Position numbers and translations under genes: made by a program. This document shows, one piece after another, positions 53,202 through 62,002 of a stretch of 64,000 nt of DNA. Positions within the stretch are counted from its first letter, which is position 1; the number at the start of each line of letters is the position of its first letter. The stretch covers positions 57,959 to 121,958 of the forward strand of contig JAEKKJ010000017.1 of NCBI GenBank assembly GCA_019510435.1, given 5' to 3'. This stretch comes from Caulobacterales bacterium. Its GTDB lineage: Bacteria; Pseudomonadota; Alphaproteobacteria; Caulobacterales; Caulobacteraceae. The notes under the pieces are model-generated. The model was not told the DNA's origin. It ran no database searches and was given only the letters and a program-made list of their open reading frames with translations.

Positions 53202-53885
53202 ATGCTTCGGAACACCCTCGTCACATCGCTGCTCGCCTCGAGCGCGCTCGCCCTGGCGGTCGCCGCGCCGGCCCACGCCGACAAGAAGGACCGCGCCCAG
53301 GAGGCTATCGCCGCCGCCGACGCCAAGCTGCACACCGCCGAGTCCATCGGCACGGGCGTCGAGGTCCCGGCCGCCACCGCCGCCGCCCGCGCGGCGCTGA
53401 TGCAGGCCAAGGAGGATCTCTCCGCCGGCCGCAAGTCGGCCTCGATCCAGGAGGCGATCCGCGCCTCGGCCCTGGCCGACACCGCCATCGGCGAGCTGCA
53501 GCGGCGCAAGGACAATTCCCTGGCCGCGGCCCACGAGGCGGCGCAGGCCTCGGCGGCCGCCGCGCGCGAGGCGGAACAGCAAACCGCCGCCGCCGCCCAG
53601 GATCGCGCTTCGACCGCCGAGCAGCAGGCCATGACCGCCCAGCAGCAGGCGGCCGAGGCCAACGCCCGCGCTGCGGCCGCCGAACAGGCCGCCCAGAGCT
53701 CGGCCGCGGACGCGGCGGCCGCCCGCGCCGCCGCCGCTACGCAGCCGGCGCAGGTGGAGACCTCGGTCACCACCCAGCACACCGGCGCGACCCATCGCTC
53801 GACGCGGACCCATGTGGTCAAGCGCAGCACCAAGACCGTTCCGTCCGACCAGGTCACCACCACCACGACGGTGACCCAGCACTGA
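53202..53885 (+). CDS. secreted Ala-rich coiled-coil protein
   Basis: This is a 227-residue precursor. The signal peptide ends at PAHA|DKK. The mature protein is a long helical coiled coil very rich in Ala, Gln and Glu (about residues 95-185, e.g. AEQQTAAAAQDRASTAEQQ) after a DUF4398-like start (AQEAIAAADAKLHTAESIGTGVEVPAATAAARAALMQAKEDL). The C-terminus is Thr-rich (TTTTTVTQH). It may be a periplasmic or envelope-associated spacer. GGAGGAAC precedes the ATG. A hairpin follows the stop. Confidence 0.75.
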   Translation: MLRNTLVTSLLASSALALAVAAPAHADKKDRAQEAIAAADAKLHTAESIGTGVEVPAATAAARAALMQAKEDLSAGRKSASIQEAIRASALADTAIGELQRRKDNSLAAAHEAAQASAAAAREAEQQTAAAAQDRASTAEQQAMTAQQQAAEANARAAAAEQAAQSSAADAAAARAAAATQPAQVETSVTTQHTGATHRSTRTHVVKRSTKTVPSDQVTTTTTVTQH

Positions 53886-53892
53886 GCCTGAG

Positions 53893-53930
53893 GCCGCGGG
53901 TCGCCTAGCTGCGATCCGCGGGCCCGGCCA
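53893..53930. terminator. hairpin between convergent genes
   Basis: gccgcgggtcgc and gcgatccgcgggc pair with one bulge and one G-T pair around a short loop in the 48-base gap between the convergent coiled-coil and thioesterase genes. It could end transcription from both sides. Confidence 0.4.
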
Positions 53931-53933
53931 CGA

Positions 53934-54365
53934 TCAGACCGCCACGCCGAGCATCTGCGTGGCGGGGACGAGGCGCGCGCTGGCGGTGGCCCGCGCCACC
54001 ACCACGCCGTCGGCGTCCATGAGCCTGGCTTCCAGGAAGGCGATGCTCTTGCCCGCCTGCACCACCTGGCCCTCGCCGAACAGCGGGCCGACCCGCGCTG
54101 GCGCCAGGAAGCTCACGTGCATGTCGATGGTGGGCGGGAAGAGCCGGCCCTCCGAATGCACGAACATCGCCGGGCCCATGGTGTCGTCCAGCATGGCGGC
54201 CAGGAGGCCGCCCTGGATGAAGCCCGCGGGGTTGCGGAACTCAGGCCGCCCCTCGAAGCGGATGCGGATCCAGCCGTCGGCCGGGCGGGCGTCCACCACC
54301 TCCCAGCCGAGCAGGTCGGCGCAGGGCGGGCGGGGCAGGGCGTCAAGGGCGGTGCTGACCGGCAT
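53934..54365 (-). CDS. PaaI-type hotdog thioesterase
   Basis: This 143-residue single hotdog domain has RPEFRNPAGFIQGGLLAAMLDDTMGPAM (GGLLAAMLDD helix with the usual acidic residue), ptidmhvsFLAPARVGPLFGEG and ARATASARLVP. It probably hydrolyses small acyl-CoA or aryl-CoA thioesters. It lies divergent from the SulP transporter gene. It is not closely similar to the other hotdog protein at 7783-8211. Confidence 0.85.
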   Translation of the reverse strand: MPVSTALDALPRPPCADLLGWEVVDARPADGWIRIRFEGRPEFRNPAGFIQGGLLAAMLDDTMGPAMFVHSEGRLFPPTIDMHVSFLAPARVGPLFGEGQVVQAGKSIAFLEARLMDADGVVVARATASARLVPATQMLGVAV

Positions 54366-54443
54366 GGGGAGGTCCTTTCGCCGTCACGCCTAGCGCGGGG
54401 CTGCTGACAGCGCGCCGGCAACAACGGCCCCGACAGGGGTGCG

Positions 54444-54457
54444 TTGATCTGGATCAA
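54444..54457. promoter_or_regulatory. perfect FNR/FixK box TTGAT-CTGG-ATCAA
   Basis: This is an exact match to the TTGAT-N4-ATCAA consensus of FNR/FixK regulators. Its centre (54450.5) is exactly 41.5 bases upstream of the A of the SulP ATG at 54492, the class II activator position if transcription begins at that ATG. A -10-like CATAAT lies at 54479-54484. Low-oxygen activation of a leaderless transcript is the natural reading. Confidence 0.75.
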
Positions 54458-54491
54458 GACAAACCGCCTCCGGGCCAACATAATCGGCGCG

Positions 54492-55769
54492 ATGCCCGAC
54501 GGGACCGCCACCGCGCACCTCTATCGGCCGAAACTGGCCACCATCCTGGCGGAAGGCTACGGCCTGGACGCCTTGCGCCGCGACGCGGCCGCGGGCCTCA
54601 CCGTGGCCATTGTCGCGCTGCCGCTTTCCATGGCGATCGCCGTGGCCTCAGGGGTCTCGCCGGACCGCGGGCTGAACACGGCCATCATCGGGGGTTTCCT
54701 GGTCTCGGCGCTAGGCGGCAGCCGCTACCAGATCGGCGGGCCGGCCGGCGCCTTCATCGTGCTGGTCTCGGCCACGGTGGCGAAATTCGGCGTCGAGGGC
54801 CTGGCGCTGGCGGTGATGCTGTCGGGCCTGATGCTGGCCCTGATCGGGGCGCTGCGGCTGGGCGGGCTGATCCGCCATATCCCCCACGCCGTCACCGTCG
54901 GCTTCACCGCCGGCATCGCGGTCACCATTCTGGCGAGCCAGCTGAAGGACCTCGCCGGCCTGACGCTGCACGGGCCGGAGCCGGGGCCGGTCATCCCCAA
55001 GCTGGTCGCCCTCGTCCAGGCCCTGCCCAGCGCCAATCCGGCCGCCATGGGCGTGGGCGCCGGCGTCGCAGGGCTTATCCTGGTCCTGCGCCGGTTCCGC
55101 CCGACCTGGCCGGGCATGCTGATCGCCGTTGCGGGCGCCACCGTGACCGCGGTCGCCCTGGGCCTGCCGGTGGCGACCATCGGCAGCCGCTTCGGCGACC
55201 TGCCGCGCAGCCTGCCGGCGCCGCACCTGCCCGCCGCCACCTGGCAGGGCCTGGCGGCGATCCTGCCGGTGTCGCTGTCCTTCACCCTGCTGGGCGGGCT
55301 GGAGAGCCTGCTGTCGGCCAAGGTCGCCGACGGCATGACGGGACGCGTCCACCGCTCGAACATGGAGCTGGTCGCCCAGGGCCTGGCCAATGTGGCCTCC
55401 TCGGTGTTCGGCGGGATCAGCGTCACCGGCACGATCGCCCGGACCGCCACCAATATCCGCGCCGGCGCCTACAGCCCCGTCTCGGGCATGCTGCACGCGC
55501 TCTTCCTGCTGGTGTTCATGGCCGTGGCGGCGCCCCTGGCCCGCTATGTGCCGCTGGCGGCGCTGGCCGGCGTCCTGGTGGTCGTGTCGTGGAACATGGC
55601 CGAGAAGAAGGAGTTCGCCAGCCTGCTGCGCAGCGGCCGGGCCGGCGCGGTGCTGCTGGCCACCTTCGGCCTCACCCTGCTGAAGGACCTCACCACCGGC
55701 ATCGCCGCCGGCTGCGCCCTGGCGGCGGTGTTCTGGGCGATCTCGCGGCTTCGGCGGCGGAGCGCCTAG
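54492..55769 (+). CDS. SulP-family anion transporter lacking a STAS domain
   Basis: This 425-residue membrane protein belongs to the SLC26/SulP family. The core shows LRRDAAAGLTVAIVALPLSMAIAVASGVSPDRGLNTAIIGG, GGSRYQIGGPAGAFIVLV, FTLLGGLESLLSAKVADGMTG and GLANVASSVFGGISVTGTIARTATNIRAGA. It stops right after the last membrane helix, so the usual cytoplasmic STAS domain is missing. Substrates in the family include sulfate, bicarbonate and dicarboxylates. The ATG at 54492 has no ribosome binding site and fits a leaderless message; the TTG at 54444 falls inside the FNR/FixK box and is not a start. Confidence 0.88.
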   Translation: MPDGTATAHLYRPKLATILAEGYGLDALRRDAAAGLTVAIVALPLSMAIAVASGVSPDRGLNTAIIGGFLVSALGGSRYQIGGPAGAFIVLVSATVAKFGVEGLALAVMLSGLMLALIGALRLGGLIRHIPHAVTVGFTAGIAVTILASQLKDLAGLTLHGPEPGPVIPKLVALVQALPSANPAAMGVGAGVAGLILVLRRFRPTWPGMLIAVAGATVTAVALGLPVATIGSRFGDLPRSLPAPHLPAATWQGLAAILPVSLSFTLLGGLESLLSAKVADGMTGRVHRSNMELVAQGLANVASSVFGGISVTGTIARTATNIRAGAYSPVSGMLHALFLLVFMAVAAPLARYVPLAALAGVLVVVSWNMAEKKEFASLLRSGRAGAVLLATFGLTLLKDLTTGIAAGCALAAVFWAISRLRRRSA

Positions 55770-55811
55770 CCCTCTTGCGGCGCGGCGCGGCCGGCCGTAG
55801 CAGCGTCGGCC

Positions 55812-56435
55812 ATGCCGACCTTGCTCCATGTGGGATGCGCGCGCCTGCGCAAGGATGCGACGACGCCCGCCTTCGCCGGCCCGGACTGGGACGAGGTGCG
55901 CCTCGACATCGACCCGGCGGTCGAGCCCGACATCGTGGCCTCCATGACCGACATGTCCGCCGTGCCGAACGGGGCCATGGACGCGGTCTATTCCAGCCAC
56001 AACCTGGAACACCTCTATCCCTTCGAGGTGGAGGTGGCGCTGAAGGAGTTCGCGCGGGTGCTTGGCCCGGACGGGTTCGCGGTGGTCACCTGCCCGGACC
56101 TGCAGGCGACCGCCCAACTGGTGCTGGAGGACCGGCTGCTGGAGACGGCCTACGAGTCGCCCGCCGGGCCGATCTCGGCGCTCGACATCCTCTATGGGCA
56201 CCGGGCGGCGCTGGCGCGGGGCAACCTCTTCATGGCCCACCGCTGCGGCTTCACGGCGCGGGCGCTTTCGCAGGTGCTGCGCGGCTGCGGCTTCGGCAGC
56301 GTGATCGTGCGCCGGCGGCCGGCGCATTTCGACATCTGGGCGGTGGCGACGCGAGCCAGCGCTGCGCCGGAGCGGCTGCGCGCCCTGGCCGCCCAGCACT
56401 TCCCGGCGGACTCCACGCCCGCCGCAGCCACTTGA
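55812..56435 (+). CDS. class I SAM-dependent methyltransferase
   Basis: This 207-residue protein resembles Methyltransf_11. It shows [12 protein letters not shown] as motif I (VGCA rather than the common GxGxG), DEVRLDIDP as the acidic post-strand, [39 protein letters not shown], and a C-terminal FDIWAVATR strand. Such proteins often act on glycans or small molecules. It lies between the SulP gene and ddl and is not a standard cell-wall gene. Confidence 0.82.
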   Translation: MPTLLHVGCARLRKDATTPAFAGPDWDEVRLDIDPAVEPDIVASMTDMSAVPNGAMDAVYSSHNLEHLYPFEVEVALKEFARVLGPDGFAVVTCPDLQATAQLVLEDRLLETAYESPAGPISALDILYGHRAALARGNLFMAHRCGFTARALSQVLRGCGFGSVIVRRRPAHFDIWAVATRASAAPERLRALAAQHFPADSTPAAAT

Positions 56436-56502
56436 CCCGGCGGCCGGCCTCGGCCACCGCGGGACGATCCTTCGCTTCCACCTCCTGCCTTACGAGTCGC
56501 CC

Positions 56503-57468
56503 ATGGCCGCGCCGCTCTCCGGACACCACGTCGCCGTCCTCCTGGGCGGGCTCTCCTCCGAGCGGGAGGTGAGCCTGGTCTCCGGCGCCGCCTGCGCCGA
56601 CGCCCTGGAGCGACAGGGCGCGCGGGTCACCCGGGTGGACGCCGGCCGCGACCTGGCCGAGGTGCTGACCCGGCTGAAGCCCGACGTCTGCTTCAACGCC
56701 CTGCACGGCGCCTGGGGCGAGGACGGCTGCGTCCAGGGCGTCCTGGAGACCCTGGGCCTGCCCTACACCCACTGCGGCGTCCTGGCCTCGGCCCTGGCCA
56801 TGGACAAGGCCAAGGCCAAGGCGGTGCTGGCCGCCGCGGGCGTCGCGGTGCCCGGCGGCGGGCTCTTCAACCGGCACATGGTGGCCGCCGACCACGTGAT
56901 GCCGCCGCCCTATGTGGTGAAGCCCAACGCCGAGGGCTCCTCCGTGGGCGTCTTCATGGTCTTCGACGGGGCGAATCGCCCGCCGCAGGAGGTGGTGGCG
57001 CCCGGCTGGGCCTATGGCGAGGAGGTCATGGTCGAGCCCTATATCCGCGGCAAGGAGCTGGCGGTGGGGGTGATGGACGGCCGCGCCATGACCGTGACCG
57101 AGATCGTGCCGAAGACGGGCTTCTATGACTACGAGGCCAAGTACGGGGACGGGGGCTCGGAGCACGTGGTTCCCGCGAAGATCCCGCCGCAGGTCTTTGA
57201 AAATGCGAAGCGACTGTCCGAGCGGGCGCATGCCGCGCTTGGTTGCCGGGGGGTTACCAGGTCGGACCTGCGTTATGACGATGTTAACGACGTTTTGGTC
57301 CTACTGGAGGTCAACACCCAGCCCGGCATGACGCCCACCTCGCTCGTTCCCGAGCAGGCGGCGGCCGGCGGGGTGGACTTCGACCGACTGGTGCTGTGGA
57401 TCACGGAGGACGCTTATGCCCGCGGCGGTGCGGGGGGGATCGCGAGTCACGGCGAAACCTCGAGGTAA
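56503..57468 (+). CDS. ddl: D-alanine--D-alanine ligase
   Basis: This 321-residue ATP-grasp enzyme makes the D-Ala-D-Ala used by MurF. Motifs are [79 protein letters not shown], and [21 protein letters not shown] with the metal ligands. The 3' part contains a CtrA-like box (57273-57287) embedded in unusual codons. It overlaps ftsQ by 53 bases. It is separated from murB by about 7.5 kb of unrelated genes. Confidence 0.96.
   Translation: MAAPLSGHHVAVLLGGLSSEREVSLVSGAACADALERQGARVTRVDAGRDLAEVLTRLKPDVCFNALHGAWGEDGCVQGVLETLGLPYTHCGVLASALAMDKAKAKAVLAAAGVAVPGGGLFNRHMVAADHVMPPPYVVKPNAEGSSVGVFMVFDGANRPPQEVVAPGWAYGEEVMVEPYIRGKELAVGVMDGRAMTVTEIVPKTGFYDYEAKYGDGGSEHVVPAKIPPQVFENAKRLSERAHAALGCRGVTRSDLRYDDVNDVLVLLEVNTQPGMTPTSLVPEQAAAGGVDFDRLVLWITEDAYARGGAGGIASHGETSR
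57273..57287 (+). promoter_or_regulatory. CtrA-like box inside ddl, upstream of ftsQA
   Basis: TTAT-gacgatg-TTAA matches 7 of 8 positions of the CtrA consensus TTAA-N7-TTAA. The flanking codons (GTT, AAC, GTT, TTG) are atypical for this GC-rich gene, as if held by a DNA signal. A CtrA-controlled ftsQA promoter inside ddl is known in Caulobacter crescentus. Confidence 0.55.
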
Positions 57469-58315
57469 GACCTCCAGTCCGACCCGACGCGGCGCGGCCA
57501 AGCCCGAGGCGGCGCGCGGCGCCGGCCCGCAGGCGTCCGGGCCGCACCTGTCTCCGAAACACGTCCTGATGATCGCCGCCGGGGTGCTGACCCTGGCGCT
57601 GGGGGGCGTCCTCGCCACCGGCCATCGCGGCGAACACCTGGCCTCCGCCGTGGGCGCCGGCGTCGACGGCCGCTTCGGCCAGGCCGGCTTTCGCCTGCGC
57701 ACCGTGCACGTGGCCGGCGCCTCGCCCCTGGCCACCGCCGACATCGTCAAGGCCGCCGGCGTCTACAAGGACGAGCCCCTGCTGGGCCTGGACCTGAAGG
57801 CGCTGCAGGGCCGCGTGGAGCATGTGGGCTGGGTGAAGGAGGCGCGCATCGTGCGGCTCCTGCCCGACACCCTGGTGATCGCGGTCAAGGAGCGCCGCCA
57901 GCTCGCCGTCTGGCAGCACGATGGCAAGAGCGTGGTGATCGACGAGCACGGCCAGCCGATCCCGGAAGCCAATCCGGCCCGCTTCGCCACCCTGCCGCTG
58001 GTGGTGGGCGCCGGCGGCGCCGAACATGCGCCCGAGATCCTCCCGGTCCTGGCCCAGCGCCCGAAGCTGATGGGCCGCATGGAGGCCCTGGTGCGGGTCG
58101 ACGACCGCCGCTGGGACCTGCGCCTCAAGGACGGCTCGCTGATCCAGCTGCCCGCCGTGGAGCAGGAGCAGGCCCTGATGCAGCTGGAGCAGCTGGACAG
58201 CCGCTCGCGCATCCTGGACCTCGGCTTCGAGCGCATCGACCTGCGCAATCCCGACGTGGTGGCCGTGCGCCCGCGCGCCGTGGCCGCCGCACCCGCCCAA
58301 CCGCCCGCCGCCTGA
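57416..58315 (+). CDS. ftsQ: cell division protein FtsQ
   Basis: This 299-residue bitopic protein has a basic cytoplasmic N-terminus (about residues 1-48), one transmembrane segment (about 49-68, [19 protein letters not shown]), a POTRA domain ([68 protein letters not shown]) and a beta domain ([19 protein letters not shown]...). It scaffolds FtsL, FtsB and FtsWI at the septum. The start lies 53 bases inside ddl. A Pro/Ala-rich tail ends the protein. Confidence 0.94.
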   Translation: MPAAVRGGSRVTAKPRGKTSSPTRRGAAKPEAARGAGPQASGPHLSPKHVLMIAAGVLTLALGGVLATGHRGEHLASAVGAGVDGRFGQAGFRLRTVHVAGASPLATADIVKAAGVYKDEPLLGLDLKALQGRVEHVGWVKEARIVRLLPDTLVIAVKERRQLAVWQHDGKSVVIDEHGQPIPEANPARFATLPLVVGAGGAEHAPEILPVLAQRPKLMGRMEALVRVDDRRWDLRLKDGSLIQLPAVEQEQALMQLEQLDSRSRILDLGFERIDLRNPDVVAVRPRAVAAAPAQPPAA

Positions 58316-58343
58316 TTCGCCCAACACGACCGGACCGCCGCCG

Positions 58344-59705
58344 ATGCTGAAGACCCTGAGCCGCCCTGCCGACGCCGCCCCGGAGAAGTCCGCCGGGAAG
58401 AAGGACAGCCGCGACGGGCTGAAGGCCGCCCTGGCGCCGCCGAAGGTGACCGCGGCGGTCGACCTAGGCGCCTCCAAGGTGGCCTGTTTCATCATGAAGC
58501 CCGACGGCGTGCGGCGCGGCGACCGCACCCTCACCACCTGCGGCGTCGGCTACGTCCAGTCGCGCGGCGTGCGCGGCGGCGCCATCGTCAACCTGGACGA
58601 GGCGTCCGAGGCCATCGCCCAGGCGGTGGAGCGGGCCGAGAACGTCGCCGGAGTCAATATCCAGGCCGTCACCATCGCCACGGCCGGCGGGCAGCTCAGC
58701 TCCAGCCGCGTGGCGGGACGCGTCTCTGTCGGCGCGCGGCCCATCGCCGACAACGACCTGATCCGCGCGATCCAGAACGCCCTGGCCCAGATCAAGCTGC
58801 CGGGCCGCCGCGCCATCCACATCCTGCCGGTGGCCTGGTCCGTGGACGGCCAGGGCGGGGTGCGCGACCCGCGCGCCATGTACGGCCGCACCCTGGGCGT
58901 CGAGCTCTTGGTGGTCTCGGTGGCCGAGACGGTCTTCAACACCCTGGGCGCCTGCGTCGAGCGCGCCCACCTGCAGCTGGAGGGCGTGGTGGCCGCGCCG
59001 TTCGTCTCGGCGCTGGCGGCGCTGGAGGAGGACGAGCTGGACCTGGGCGCCATCTGCGTCGACATGGGCGGCGGCTCGACCTCGGCCTCGGTGTTCCGGG
59101 GCGGCAGCCTGGTGCACGTGGAGACGGTGCCGGTGGGCGGCCAGCACGTGACCCAGGACATCGCCCGCGGCCTCTCCACTTCGGTGGCGGGCGCCGAGCG
59201 GATCAAGACCCTGCACGGCTCGGCCATCGCCTCGGCCAACGAGGACCGCGAGATGATCGAGGCGCCGCCGCGCGGCGACGACCCCGGCGCCGGCCCGGTC
59301 GTCGCGCCCCGCAGCCTCCTGAAGGGCATCATCGCCCCGCGCGTCGAGGAGACCCTCGAGCTGCTGCGCGACCGGCTGAAGGCCTCGGGCGCGCCGGTGG
59401 AACCGGGCGCGGGCCTGGTCCTGACCGGCGGCGCCAGCCAGCTGGCCGGCGTGCGCGAAGTGGCGGTGCGGGTGTTCGACCGGCCGGTGCGCCTGGGCCG
59501 CCCGCGCCGCGTGCCGCACCTGGCCGACGCCGCCTCGGGCCCCGCCTTCACCGCCGCCGCCGGCGTCCTGCACCGCGCCGCCTTCGGCCCGCGCGAGGCG
59601 GTCTCGACCAAGCAGCTGGCCTCGGCGAAGCTGCGCCGCGAGCCCCTGGACCCCCGCGCCAACCCGCTGGCCAAGGCGGCGGTCTGGTTGCGCGACAACC
59701 TCTGA
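58344..59705 (+). CDS. ftsA: cell division protein FtsA
   Basis: This 453-residue actin-like protein tethers FtsZ to the membrane. It shows the phosphate-binding AAVDLGASKVACFI, the SHS2/1C domain, VCVDMGGGSTS-like CVDMGGGSTSASVF, VPVGGQHVTQDIARGLSTS, GLVLTGGASQLAGV, and a C-terminal amphipathic helix (LAKAAVWLRDNL) for membrane binding. The N-terminal ~35 residues are a charged, family-variable extension. It starts 28 bases after ftsQ. In this window ftsZ does not follow directly; four other genes intervene. Confidence 0.96.
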   Translation: MLKTLSRPADAAPEKSAGKKDSRDGLKAALAPPKVTAAVDLGASKVACFIMKPDGVRRGDRTLTTCGVGYVQSRGVRGGAIVNLDEASEAIAQAVERAENVAGVNIQAVTIATAGGQLSSSRVAGRVSVGARPIADNDLIRAIQNALAQIKLPGRRAIHILPVAWSVDGQGGVRDPRAMYGRTLGVELLVVSVAETVFNTLGACVERAHLQLEGVVAAPFVSALAALEEDELDLGAICVDMGGGSTSASVFRGGSLVHVETVPVGGQHVTQDIARGLSTSVAGAERIKTLHGSAIASANEDREMIEAPPRGDDPGAGPVVAPRSLLKGIIAPRVEETLELLRDRLKASGAPVEPGAGLVLTGGASQLAGVREVAVRVFDRPVRLGRPRRVPHLADAASGPAFTAAAGVLHRAAFGPREAVSTKQLASAKLRREPLDPRANPLAKAAVWLRDNL

Positions 59706-59850
59706 AGCGCGGAGACCTTCGGGCCGCCCGGGCGACGTCGCACATCCTTTAGGCGATCGCGACACGATCGTTACGCGAGCTTGCGGGTCCTGACACGAAC
59801 CGCCGCTACCCACCGGGTCCTCAAGCGGGGATCTTGGTGGGAGCTACATC

Positions 59851-61098
59851 ATGCTGAAGAAGGTCATTCTGGGCGCGGCGGCGCTGGCGCCCCTGTTCGC
59901 GGCCACAGTCGCCGAGGCCGCCGCGCCGAAGGTGGGCACGGTCTTCGTCATTTCGCTGGAGAACCACAACTTCACCCAGTCCTTCACGGACCCGAACCTG
60001 CAGCAGCTGAAGGACAACCCCGCTGCGCCCTACCTCAACAGCCTGATCACCGCCGGCAACCCGAACGCGGCCCTGACCTCGTTCGCCAGCCACTATGTGA
60101 ACGTGCCGCCGCAGACGGCCGCCAGCCCCTCGGGCGCGGGCGCCGTGCACCCGTCGGAGCCGAACTACGTCTGGGCTGAGGCGGGCGTGGCCGGGCCGCG
60201 CAACGACGCCCAGCCCTATCCGAACAATATCGTCAACGCGCAGAACCTCAGCAACGTGCTGCAGCAGAACGGCGAGACCTGGCGCTCGTATCAGGAGGGG
60301 ATCGACCTGGCCAAGAACGCCGGCGGCCAGCTGACCAACACCGTTGTCGCCGACAACCAGAAGATCGTGCCGCTGACGAACTTTTCCGGGACCTCCGCGG
60401 ACTACACCAATCCCTACAACGGCGGCCATCAGTACAACTATGCCGCCAAGCACAATCCGCAGCTGTTCTTCACCGCCACCAACGGCGGCGGCGACCCGAC
60501 GTCGGCCAATCCGATGGCCGCCAACTATGCGCCGCTGGAGCAACTGCAGTCGGACCTGAACGCCAACACCGTGGCGGACTACAACTGGATCACGCCCGAC
60601 CAGTTCAACGACATGCACACCAGCCTGACGGGCGGCTTTACCTACAACGGAACCCACTACGCGGGCGACGCGGCGAAGATCGCCCAGGGCGACAATTTCC
60701 TGTCGCTCATCGTGCCGATGATCATGGCCTCGCAAGCCTTCCAGAATAACGGCGCCATCGTGATCTGGAACGACGAGACCGAGGGGGAGGACGAGGCTCC
60801 CGGCGTCTTCAGCACCGAGATCGTGATCTCCAACCTGGCCAAGGGCAACGCCTACACCAACAACATCAGCTACGACCACTCGTCCGACCTGCGCACCATG
60901 CAGGAGATCTTCGGCGTCGACCCGGCGCACGGGATCGGCTTCCTGGGCGGGGCCGCTCAAGCGACGGACCTCGGCGACCTCTTCAAGTCCGGCGCCCTCG
61001 GGGCCGTGCCCGAACCGGCGAGCTGGGCGCTGATGATCCTGGGCTTCGGCGGCGTCGGCGCGCTGATGCGTCGCCGAGGTGGCCTGGCCCTCGGCTGA
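59851..61098 (+). CDS. secreted phosphoesterase with PEPxxWA-CTERM tail
   Basis: This 415-residue protein has a signal peptide (cleavage after TVAEAA). A phosphoesterase-family domain (PF04185-like; phospholipase C/acid phosphatase superfamily) shows FVISLENHNFTQSFTDP, the characteristic N-terminal metal-site motif with ENH, then PNYVWAEAG, ADYNWITPDQFNDMHT, AIVIWNDETEGED (metal ligands) and NNISYDHSSDLRTMQEIFG. The C-terminal signal is VPEPASWALMILGFGGVGAL followed by MRRRGG, a PEPxxWA sorting motif. It is placed between ftsA and the HxlR-type regulator and is probably an independent unit with GGTGGGAG before the ATG. Confidence 0.88.
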   Translation: MLKKVILGAAALAPLFAATVAEAAAPKVGTVFVISLENHNFTQSFTDPNLQQLKDNPAAPYLNSLITAGNPNAALTSFASHYVNVPPQTAASPSGAGAVHPSEPNYVWAEAGVAGPRNDAQPYPNNIVNAQNLSNVLQQNGETWRSYQEGIDLAKNAGGQLTNTVVADNQKIVPLTNFSGTSADYTNPYNGGHQYNYAAKHNPQLFFTATNGGGDPTSANPMAANYAPLEQLQSDLNANTVADYNWITPDQFNDMHTSLTGGFTYNGTHYAGDAAKIAQGDNFLSLIVPMIMASQAFQNNGAIVIWNDETEGEDEAPGVFSTEIVISNLAKGNAYTNNISYDHSSDLRTMQEIFGVDPAHGIGFLGGAAQATDLGDLFKSGALGAVPEPASWALMILGFGGVGALMRRRGGLALG

Positions 61099-61121
61099 TG
61101 CGCCACAGCCTCTGAGGCGGC

Positions 61122-61820
61122 TCAGCTGGCCAGCTTGCGCTCCTTGGCGAACGGGCTAAGCCCGAGCCAGGCCTGCATGTCCGCGGCCAGCTGACGCTCG
61201 CCCGTCAGCATCACCCGGCCCGAGGCCACGGCGCTGCGGACGCTGTCCATGCCCATCCAGATCGCCGTCATGCTGCGCAGGTCGCTGGTGACGAAGAGGT
61301 CCACGTCGAAGCCGGGATCGACCGAGCAGAGGTCCACCGGCTCGTCCGGCGCCACGATCAGCCACCAGGCGCGCTGCGGCGCCGGGAGCTCCGGATACTG
61401 GAACTGGATGACGTGCCGCCCCTTCGGCATCGGCCGCGTGTCCAGGTTGCGGCGCATGTCCCACATCAGCAGGGACACATCGAGGTTGCGGAGCGAGGGC
61501 TCGCTCTCGATCCAGCGCTGACCCCAGACGCCGAACGCGTCGATCAGGGGCGCGAGTTCCCGGCCCGCTGGAGTGAGCTGGTACTCGAACACGCCGGGGT
61601 CGCGCGGCGAGGCGGCGCGGTAGACGACCCCCGCGACCTCCAGGTCCTTCAGCCGCTGCGACAGCAGCGCCGGCGACATGCGCGGCACGCCCCGGCGCAG
61701 GTCGTTGAACCGGGTCGAGCCGGCGACCAGTTCGCGCAGCAGAACGACGGTCCAGCGGGTGCACAGGACCTCGGCCGCCATGGCGACGGGACAGAATTGC
61801 TTGTAGCTGCCTTGGGTCAT
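61122..61820 (-). CDS. HxlR-family regulator fused to an SCP2-like domain
   Basis: This 232-residue protein has an N-terminal HxlR winged helix (KQFCPVAMAAEVLCTRWTVVLLRELVAGSTRFNDLRRGVPRMSPALLSQRLKDLEVAGVV), including the conserved cysteine CPVA, which in HxlR-type sensors can respond to electrophiles. The C-terminal ~120 residues (HVIQFQYPELPAPQRAWWLIVAPDEPVDLCSVDPGFDVDLFVTSDLRSMTAIWMGMDSVRSAV...) resemble an SCP2 sterol-carrier domain that could bind a lipid ligand. It is divergent from the urcA-like gene, whose promoter region carries a two-site operator that is duplicated before 62594. Confidence 0.88.
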   Translation of the reverse strand: MTQGSYKQFCPVAMAAEVLCTRWTVVLLRELVAGSTRFNDLRRGVPRMSPALLSQRLKDLEVAGVVYRAASPRDPGVFEYQLTPAGRELAPLIDAFGVWGQRWIESEPSLRNLDVSLLMWDMRRNLDTRPMPKGRHVIQFQYPELPAPQRAWWLIVAPDEPVDLCSVDPGFDVDLFVTSDLRSMTAIWMGMDSVRSAVASGRVMLTGERQLAADMQAWLGLSPFAKERKLAS

Positions 61821-61879
61821 CGGAAGTCTTTCAGCGTGGCCGGACCAAGGCTTAGCGCCGGTTCGATGCTGGCGGCTAG

Positions 61880-61914
61880 TTCAGTTTCTGTATCGGGCAG
61901 GTTCAGTCCCTGAA
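61880..61914. promoter_or_regulatory. two-site operator, copy A (HxlR/urcA-like divergent region)
   Basis: Two inverted repeats, TTCAG-TTT-CTGTA (61880-61892) and TTCAG-TCC-CTGAA (61902-61914), are spaced 22 bases centre to centre, two helical turns. Copy B lies at 62471-62506. Both copies end about 88 bases before their downstream start codons. The neighbouring HxlR-type protein is the likely ligand. Confidence 0.7.
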
Positions 61915-62002
61915 CTGGCTGGGCGCGCCTGCGCCTGGGATTTGGCCCGCCGCGCCGAACCCGAAGCCGTTTCGGGTCTCGGTCCGCCTAAGGACATCCA
62001 AG

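Noticed and set aside
54444..54491. TTG start for the SulP gene giving 16 more residues
   Set aside because: The TTG is part of the perfect FNR/FixK box and has no ribosome binding site; the extra residues add nothing to the fold.
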